A stretch of DNA of 10,685 bases from Buttiauxella sp035271705 (GTDB taxonomy: Bacteria > Pseudomonadota > Gammaproteobacteria > Enterobacterales > Enterobacteriaceae). The notes beneath the pieces are model-generated. The model saw nothing but the letters and a program-made list of their open reading frames with translations, searched no databases and was not told where the DNA came from. Below, piece after piece: positions 5,761 through 10,685 of the stretch. The stretch spans positions 1-10,685 of the forward strand of contig NZ_DATERI010000145.1 in assembly GCF_035271705.1 (NCBI RefSeq), written 5' to 3'. The first letter of the stretch is position 1. Every line of letters starts with the position of its first letter. A program made the translations under genes and the position numbers.

Positions 5761-8193
5761 ATGCGTATGATGCGTAAACCGTTAAAAATGCCGCTATTGT
5801 TGCTGGCATTGTTGTCTTGTTTGTTGTTGACCCCCTTCCTTTCTCAAGCCGTCGAGGCCACAGAGCATCCTGACACTGAAGAGTCGGTTAAGGTCAATGT
5901 CAGCACTGCGCTTCCTGCGCTGCAAAAGCAGTTGGATTCACTCAAACAACGAGTGTCTACCGCGAAAGCTGACAAAGAGTTCACCACCCTTAATGACGAT
6001 TCACAAAATCTGGTCACTCAAGCAGATAAGCTCACCGTTGCGTTAACTCCACAATTAGCACAGATTCAGGCGCAGCTGGACGTGCTTGGGCCCGTTCCGG
6101 CACCGGGTACGCTGACGGAAACACCGCAGGTGATTAGTCAGCGTAAGCAATTGAACAACAGTAAAACCTTGCTCACGACACAAATTGAGCAAACCAAAGC
6201 GATTATCGTGGGTGCGCAAAACCTCTCATCACAGATTGCTGGGCTACGTCGTGACGCGCTAAAAACACAAATCGCGCTTAATACCGGCAGTATTCTGGGC
6301 GAGAACTTCTGGTCACCCGTTTTTGACCCAAGCGATAAAGATGCCTCGCGTTTCAGCGATTTTGGGACGCAAGTGAGCGATGCATGGCACCAGGCATGGA
6401 GCGAAGACTGGCGTCTGGGAAGCGCTATCTATCTGCTTCTGGCGTTAGGCATTGGAATATTTGGCCGTCGTTTACTGGACAAGCCAATGAATTGGGTGTT
6501 GCCTCGCTGGCTGCCACAAGGTCGTTTTCGTCGCAGTTTCCTCGCCTGCTTTACCACGTTAAGCACCACGTTGACGTTGGGTATAAGCATGCAGTTGTTG
6601 TGCTATACCTTCACCCGCCTACCCGACACCTCGCAATGGATAAATGAATTTGCCGACCAACTGGTTGAGCTAACCTATTTTTCAGCGGTGATTGCCGGTT
6701 TGGGTATCGCTCTGTTGTCGAATAACCATCCGTCCTGGCGTCTGCCGGGTATTGCAGATCCACTGGCGAAAACGCTGGCCTCGTTCCCGATTTTGCTGGC
6801 GACCTTCATCTTTATCTTTGGCATCATCGAACAGCTTAATGCGTTGCTCGGTGCAAGCATTGCTGCCACGCTTTTTGGCAACGGCCTGGCGGCTTTGCTG
6901 GTGGCACTCAATTGCCTGATTGCGCCGATTCGCGTGAACAGGATTCGCCGAAAAATGAGTGCCGATGGTGAGCAAACCGAGGCTCGCTCTACGGTTGCGG
7001 GTCTTATCCATCTGGTCATCAGCCTTACCGCATTTGTTATCCTGCTGGCATTATTGATTGGCTATATTCCGCTGGCGCGCTTCGTCACCTTCGAATTGCT
7101 ATGGATTGGTCTGGTTGTTTCCAGCCTGTATCTGCTGATTCATTTCGTGGTGGATTTATGTGAAGCGGTCTTTTCACCGACCACCCAGGCGGGGAAAATC
7201 CTCAAAAGCACGCTAAGCCTTAATGACCGCCATCTTTCACTTGCCTCGACCTTGTTTTCCGCTTTGGGGAAAACCAGCCTTTTGATCATGGCCGCTGTTG
7301 CGCTGCTCAATGGCACCTTCGGCACCACGACGCCGATGGAATTACTCATCAAAGTTGCGGAAATGTGGGGCGGGAAAGGTCTTGAAGGGATGAATATTAT
7401 CCCTGCACACGCGGTAAACGCGGTGTTGTGCCTGGTCGTCGGTTGGTATGTATTGCGTTCCACACGTCGCTGGTTGGATAACGATTTCCTGCCAAAAACC
7501 AATATGGATCGCGGCCTGCGTGCCTCGTTGGTGACGTTGTTTACCAACGTCGGCTACGTGCTGATTATCATGCTGACGCTGTCGATGCTCGGCATTGAAT
7601 GGAACAAACTGGCCTGGATAGTCAGCGCCCTGTCGGTGGGTATCGGTTTTGGTTTACAGGAGATTGTGAAGAACTTTATCTCTGGGTTGATTTTGTTAAC
7701 CGAGCGCCCGGTAAAAGTGGGTGATTTGGTGAGTATCAGCGGAGTTGAAGGTGATATTCGCCGTATAAACGTGCGTGCAACGGAGATCCAGTTAAGCGAT
7801 AAATCCACGGTTATTGTGCCCAATTCACAGCTTATTTCGCAGAACGTGCGTAACGCCACGATGGGCAACGCCCAAGGGGTGGCGACCATTACTCTGACTT
7901 TCCCGTTGGATATCGACCCTGAACAAGTGCGCAATTTACTGATCGAAGCTTATAATTTACATGAATCTATTCTGGAAAACCCACCACCGTCAGTCAGCTT
8001 TAAAGAGCTGGGGCCAACTGGAATTGTGCTGAGCGTCACCGGCAATGTGAATAGCCCGCGTATGGTCAGCGCAGCGCGCAGCGATCTGCTTTACGAGATC
8101 CTTAAAATGCTGCGTGCGGCGGAAATAAGCCTAAGCCAGACACAGACGATGGTCCTGGAACAACCCATTAATAAGGCTGCTACGGTAGCATAA
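5761..8193 (+). CDS. MscS-type mechanosensitive channel with DUF3772-like N-terminal region
   Basis: An 810-residue inner-membrane protein of the large MscS class. A signal peptide (1-30, cleavage after LSQA) is followed by a periplasmic, Gln/Leu-rich helical region (about 45-175, likely coiled coil), an array of roughly ten membrane helices from ~220 on, and the MscS core: pore helix with VSALSVGIGFGLQEIVKNF (621-639), the beta domain beginning ERPVKVGDLVSISGVEGDI (648-666) and VPNSQLISQNVRN (686-698), then the alpha/beta C-domain to ~795. Such channels open under membrane tension and release solutes on hypo-osmotic shock. It is not YbiO, MscK or MscM of E. coli as I remember them; DUF3772 membership is inferred from the N-terminal layout. 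ATG 5761 has only a weak GGAA ~10 bases upstream; ATGs at 5767 and 5770 are possible. It appears to be a single-gene unit unrelated to the sugar operon. Confidence 0.87.
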   Translation: MRMMRKPLKMPLLLLALLSCLLLTPFLSQAVEATEHPDTEESVKVNVSTALPALQKQLDSLKQRVSTAKADKEFTTLNDDSQNLVTQADKLTVALTPQLAQIQAQLDVLGPVPAPGTLTETPQVISQRKQLNNSKTLLTTQIEQTKAIIVGAQNLSSQIAGLRRDALKTQIALNTGSILGENFWSPVFDPSDKDASRFSDFGTQVSDAWHQAWSEDWRLGSAIYLLLALGIGIFGRRLLDKPMNWVLPRWLPQGRFRRSFLACFTTLSTTLTLGISMQLLCYTFTRLPDTSQWINEFADQLVELTYFSAVIAGLGIALLSNNHPSWRLPGIADPLAKTLASFPILLATFIFIFGIIEQLNALLGASIAATLFGNGLAALLVALNCLIAPIRVNRIRRKMSADGEQTEARSTVAGLIHLVISLTAFVILLALLIGYIPLARFVTFELLWIGLVVSSLYLLIHFVVDLCEAVFSPTTQAGKILKSTLSLNDRHLSLASTLFSALGKTSLLIMAAVALLNGTFGTTTPMELLIKVAEMWGGKGLEGMNIIPAHAVNAVLCLVVGWYVLRSTRRWLDNDFLPKTNMDRGLRASLVTLFTNVGYVLIIMLTLSMLGIEWNKLAWIVSALSVGIGFGLQEIVKNFISGLILLTERPVKVGDLVSISGVEGDIRRINVRATEIQLSDKSTVIVPNSQLISQNVRNATMGNAQGVATITLTFPLDIDPEQVRNLLIEAYNLHESILENPPPSVSFKELGPTGIVLSVTGNVNSPRMVSAARSDLLYEILKMLRAAEISLSQTQTMVLEQPINKAATVA

Positions 8194-8201
8194 TCGACAA
8201 A

Positions 8202-8242
8202 GCCACTGACCGTTCGCGGGTCAGTGGCCCTTCACATGAAGG
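8202..8242 (+). terminator. Tandem hairpins after the MscS-type gene
   Basis: GCCACTGACC (8202-8211) and GGTCAGTGGC (8219-8228) form a perfect 10-bp GC-rich stem eight bases after the stop codon. A second small hairpin, CCTTCA (8229-8234) with TGAAGG (8237-8242), follows directly. Position and strength suggest transcript end formation, but there is no T-run, so it may act as a 3' stabiliser or need Rho. Confidence 0.5.
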
Positions 8243-8310
8243 TGTAAAACCCCCCGCTCGCCCATCAATCATTCTTTTTAAGAATACTTACCGAAAACAC
8301 CCTCATCAAT

Positions 8311-8324
8311 TTGATTTATATCAA
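8311..8324 (+). promoter_or_regulatory. Candidate FNR site (TTGAT-TTAT-ATCAA)
   Basis: The sequence matches the FNR consensus TTGAT-N4-ATCAA at all ten defined positions. Its centre, 8317.5, is exactly 41.5 bases before 8359. The hexamer CATTAT (8347-8352, 4/6 to TATAAT) occupies -12 to -7 relative to that position, so the layout is that of a class II FNR-activated promoter. It would drive the downstream gene with a leader of about 76 bases. Confidence 0.6.
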
Positions 8325-8346
8325 CAACGGCTAAGCTACTCGGCAG

Positions 8347-8352
8347 CATTAT
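8347..8352 (+). promoter_or_regulatory. -10 element of the FNR-type promoter
   Basis: CATTAT agrees with TATAAT at 4/6 and is placed correctly for a start near 8359 with FNR centred at -41.5. No good -35 hexamer accompanies it, which is normal for an activator-dependent promoter. Confidence 0.4.
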
Positions 8353-8434
8353 TTCGCCGCAAAATTACATTCAATTCCTTAAACTTTTCCAATGGGCAAT
8401 AATTAAGGGATGCTAATAAATAATAGAGGCAATG

Positions 8435-8923
8435 ATGAATAAGTTTAACCTGGTAGTAGCAACGCTGGTGGGTGGATTGGTGTTATCCCCTGTGGCAATG
8501 GCACTGGATTTGGCCGATGGTAGCTGGAAAGGTGCAGGTGATCCGGTGAGCGTGGTTGTCAGCGCTAACGCGGTGACCATCAATGGTAAAAAAGCGACCC
8601 AAACCATTAACAATCCTGATTTTGCAGAGTGGAAAGGTGCGGGTTACACCCTGAGTTTCACCCGCAACGGTTATGAAACAACGGGCGAATGGGCGAAATC
8701 GCATAAACATGGTGCATTGCAACAAGCCGACAGCACCAGCGCGACGAGTGCGAAGAAACTCGAGAAAAAAGATCTGATGGGCCTGTCCACCAGCGCAGTA
8801 GAAGCGAAATTGAAAGCCGCTGGCTGGGAAGAAGTTTATCCGTATACCGAATATACCCTAAAGGGTCAGCGCGTGAAGATTCAATACCGCGCCGATTACT
8901 CTAATTCTGTTGTTTTTCAGTAA
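8435..8923 (+). CDS. Small exported protein of unknown function
   Basis: A 162-residue protein with a clear Sec signal peptide: K3, hydrophobic core VVATLVGGLVL and an AMA cleavage motif at 21-23, giving a mature, soluble, lysine-rich protein of about 139 residues in the periplasm or outside. No lipobox cysteine and no cysteines at all. The mature part repeats WKGAG (31-35 and 66-70), each in a beta-rich context, suggesting a duplicated strand pair; a charged linker (S/T/K-rich, ~100-112) leads to a C-terminal segment LSTSAVEAKLKAAGWEEVYPY that looks like a small alpha/beta fold. I do not recognise the family. ATG 8435 is preferred over the adjacent ATG 8432 because AGAGG (8425-8429) is then 5 rather than 2 bases away. 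The upstream FNR site predicts anaerobic expression. It stands alone between two terminator-like hairpins. Confidence 0.8.
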   Translation: MNKFNLVVATLVGGLVLSPVAMALDLADGSWKGAGDPVSVVVSANAVTINGKKATQTINNPDFAEWKGAGYTLSFTRNGYETTGEWAKSHKHGALQQADSTSATSAKKLEKKDLMGLSTSAVEAKLKAAGWEEVYPYTEYTLKGQRVKIQYRADYSNSVVFQ

Positions 8924-8924
8924 G

Positions 8925-8954
8925 TAAAAAGGCCGGTCACGGATGACCAGCCTT
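8925..8954 (-). terminator. Intrinsic terminator of the CstA-family gene
   Basis: On the complement AAGGC-T-GGTCA, loop TCCG, TGACC-G-GCCTT forms a stem of ten pairs with one mismatch, followed at once by a T5 run (complement of 8926-8930). It begins 40 bases after the cstA-type stop and two bases beyond the convergent small gene. On the + strand the hairpin is followed only by CAGTTTAG, so it is weaker in that direction. Confidence 0.72.
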
Positions 8955-8993
8955 CAGTTTAGTTAATTAAGTTTAGTTCATGCAGTTTACTTA

Positions 8994-10685
8994 TCAGGAC
9001 AACAATTCAATCGGTTCTGAATTGCCGCGAGCACGCCACAACACAAACCAGCGTTGAATCGACGCCACCATAATCACCAGCCCAAGTGCGACCATCACAA
9101 TCGAAATCGTACCGTTGAAGATGTTGAAGCCTTTGGCTGCGCTATTGAAATAGACGTTTTTCACCATCCAATACGCTGCGTAGTTTACCGTCACGTACAG
9201 GTACGACAGCGGTATCAGGCAAGTCAGTGCATACCAACGCTTTTCCGACATACGCAAAATAATAGTGGTACCGATCATCAGGCCGATGGAGGCCATCAGT
9301 TGGTTAGATACCCCAAACAACGCCCACACTGAGTTGATATCACCGGAGTTCAACAGATAACCCCACAGCACACAGGCCACGATGCTGCAACCAATCGCAC
9401 CTGGCATCCAGTTGGTGCGTTTCAGCGGAGGCCAGATATCACCGAGGAAATCTTGCAGCAAATAGCGAGCAACACGCGTGCCGGAATCCACTGCCGTCAG
9501 GATAAATACCGCTTCAAACATGATGACGAACTGGAAGAAGTAAGAGGCTAAATGGCTAAACCATGGGATGCGCGTAAAGATATCTGCCATACCCACCGCC
9601 AGGGTCACTGCCCCACCGGTACGCCCGTATAAATCCAGACCGATAGACTCGCTAAGCTGCGGCAGATTGACTACGTCCATGCCGAGACCAGCAAACACTT
9701 CAGGTGTCGCGTTGATCGCGAAGTAATCCGCAGGATGCAGTGCGGTCGCGGCGATTAACGCCATCACACCGACGACGCATTCCGCAAGCATCGCACCGAA
9801 TGCCACCGGCAGAATATCGTTCCATTTATCGATTTGCTTGGGCGTGGTGCCGGAACCGATAAACGCATGGAAACCAGAAATAGCACCGCACGCAATGGTG
9901 ATTGAGATAAATGGCCAAACCGGTCCTGCTAACACTGGGCCGTTACCGTGGATAAACTGGGTCACCGCCGGGAACTGAATTTCCGGGTTAATGAACACCA
10001 CGCCAACCACCAGCGCACCGAATACACCAATTTTCATAAAGCTTGAGAGGTATCCGCGCGGCGTAAGCAGCATCCACACCGGGAGTGCGGTTGCAAAAAA
10101 CGCATAGAACGGCAGCACCAGGCTAACGGTCGACGCGCGGAAACTCAGCCATTCGCCGAATGCGGACTCCTGAATATACGGCCCAGCTATCACACAGGCG
10201 AAAATCACGATAATGCCAACCCAGGTTGCACCGCGCATGCTGCCAGTGAAACGCTCCCACAGGCCGACGCAAATTGCCACCGGGATGGTCATAAACACCG
10301 CGAATGTCCCCCACGGGTTACGTTCCAGCGCATGAACCACCACCATCGACAAACCCGCCATGGTAATGGTGATGATGAACAGCATTGCCAGCCCGGTACA
10401 CCAGCCAGCCACTGGCCCAAGCTCCGCTTTTGCCACTTCTGAAAGTGACTTTCCACGGTGCTTCATTGAAGCGAAAAGCACCACGGTATCGTGCACCGCA
10501 CCGCCCACCACACAGCCAATTAATAGCCATAAGAAGCTTGGCAAGTAGCCGTATTGTGCCGCCAGTACTGGGCCGACCAACGGGCCAGCTGCAGCAATCG
10601 CCGCAAAGTGGCTGCCAAAGTTAACCCATTTTTTAGTTGGGACGTAATCTTTGCCGTCCTCAAGAATATGTGACGGTGTGATTTC
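8994..10685 (-). CDS. CstA-family carbon starvation transporter, short-form paralog (5' end outside window)
   Basis: The complement reads 563 residues through the window edge and ends in tandem TGA TAA stops. Signature stretches of the CstA family are all present: DYVPT and FAAIAAAGPLVGPVLAAQ near the left end of the visible part, GGAVHDTVVLF, ACGAISGFHAFIGSGTTPK, GGAVTLAVGMA, FEAVFILTAVDSGTR and FGVSNQLMAS, spread over many membrane helices. Family members are inner-membrane transporters; E. coli CstA and BtsT import pyruvate and possibly peptides. This protein lacks the insertions of those two ~700-residue proteins and has a different C-terminus, so I place it with shorter (~600-residue) CstA homologs, without a substrate. 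About 45-75 N-terminal residues lie outside. An internal TTG at 10580 is not the start, since conserved sequence continues upstream of it. Confidence 0.92.
   Translation of the reverse strand, partial: EITPSHILEDGKDYVPTKKWVNFGSHFAAIAAAGPLVGPVLAAQYGYLPSFLWLLIGCVVGGAVHDTVVLFASMKHRGKSLSEVAKAELGPVAGWCTGLAMLFIITITMAGLSMVVVHALERNPWGTFAVFMTIPVAICVGLWERFTGSMRGATWVGIIVIFACVIAGPYIQESAFGEWLSFRASTVSLVLPFYAFFATALPVWMLLTPRGYLSSFMKIGVFGALVVGVVFINPEIQFPAVTQFIHGNGPVLAGPVWPFISITIACGAISGFHAFIGSGTTPKQIDKWNDILPVAFGAMLAECVVGVMALIAATALHPADYFAINATPEVFAGLGMDVVNLPQLSESIGLDLYGRTGGAVTLAVGMADIFTRIPWFSHLASYFFQFVIMFEAVFILTAVDSGTRVARYLLQDFLGDIWPPLKRTNWMPGAIGCSIVACVLWGYLLNSGDINSVWALFGVSNQLMASIGLMIGTTIILRMSEKRWYALTCLIPLSYLYVTVNYAAYWMVKNVYFNSAAKGFNIFNGTISIVMVALGLVIMVASIQRWFVLWRARGNSEPIELLS

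Noticed and set aside
7140..7934. Two antisense open frames inside the MscS-type gene
   Set aside because: They lie wholly within the conserved MscS coding sequence on the other strand, with no ribosome site or family similarity.
10578..10580. TTG as start of the CstA-family gene
   Set aside because: The frame stays open to the window edge and the upstream codons (DYVPT, NFGSHFAAIA) are conserved CstA sequence, so this TTG is an internal leucine.
1..10685. CRISPR array, insertion sequence, prophage, tRNA or integration site
   Set aside because: No spaced direct repeats, transposase or integrase frame, cloverleaf sequence or flanking duplication was seen on either strand.

Overview
The window looks like a chromosomal segment of a gammaproteobacterium of the order Enterobacterales, most likely family Enterobacteriaceae. 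The left-hand regulator and the aldolase remnant align almost residue by residue with E. coli FucR and FucA as I remember them, and Shine-Dalgarno, CRP and FNR motifs have the enteric form. No RNA gene, insertion sequence, CRISPR array or phage gene is visible.

Left part (1-5534): a remodelled L-fucose locus. A FucR-type DeoR regulator (complement, cut by the window edge) is divergent across a 582-bp AT-rich regulatory spacer from a fucA gene that keeps its ribosome binding site, first ~42 codons, last ~32 codons and stop but has lost its whole middle by an in-frame deletion. A short sequence after it resembles the first codons of fucO. In place of the fucose enzymes come two ordinary-looking genes joined by a TGATG stop/start overlap: a GPH-family (MelB/GusB-like) cation:glycoside symporter and an 882-residue GH116 glycoside hydrolase with no visible signal peptide. 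The simplest reading is that FucR and the old fucA control region were kept while the cargo became a glycoside uptake-and-hydrolysis pair. The imported glycoside would be split in the cytoplasm; its identity cannot be read from the sequence.

Middle (5535-8193): a 226-bp gap with a hairpin and a possible 48-codon reading frame, then a large MscS-type mechanosensitive channel with a DUF3772-like periplasmic N-terminal region. Base composition is visibly less AT-rich from here on, so the fucose/GH116 block may have a different history.

Right part (8194-10685): a small exported protein of unknown function, preceded by a perfect FNR half-site pair (TTGAT-N4-ATCAA) placed where an FNR-activated class II promoter would have it. 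A hairpin with a T-run for the opposite strand separates it from a convergent CstA-family transporter gene (complement, 5' end outside the window), which looks like a short-form paralog and not E. coli CstA or BtsT.

The strongest candidate for something not previously described is the hollowed fucose locus: FucR, a miniature FucA and a GPH-GH116 pair, which together suggest a rewired sugar regulon.
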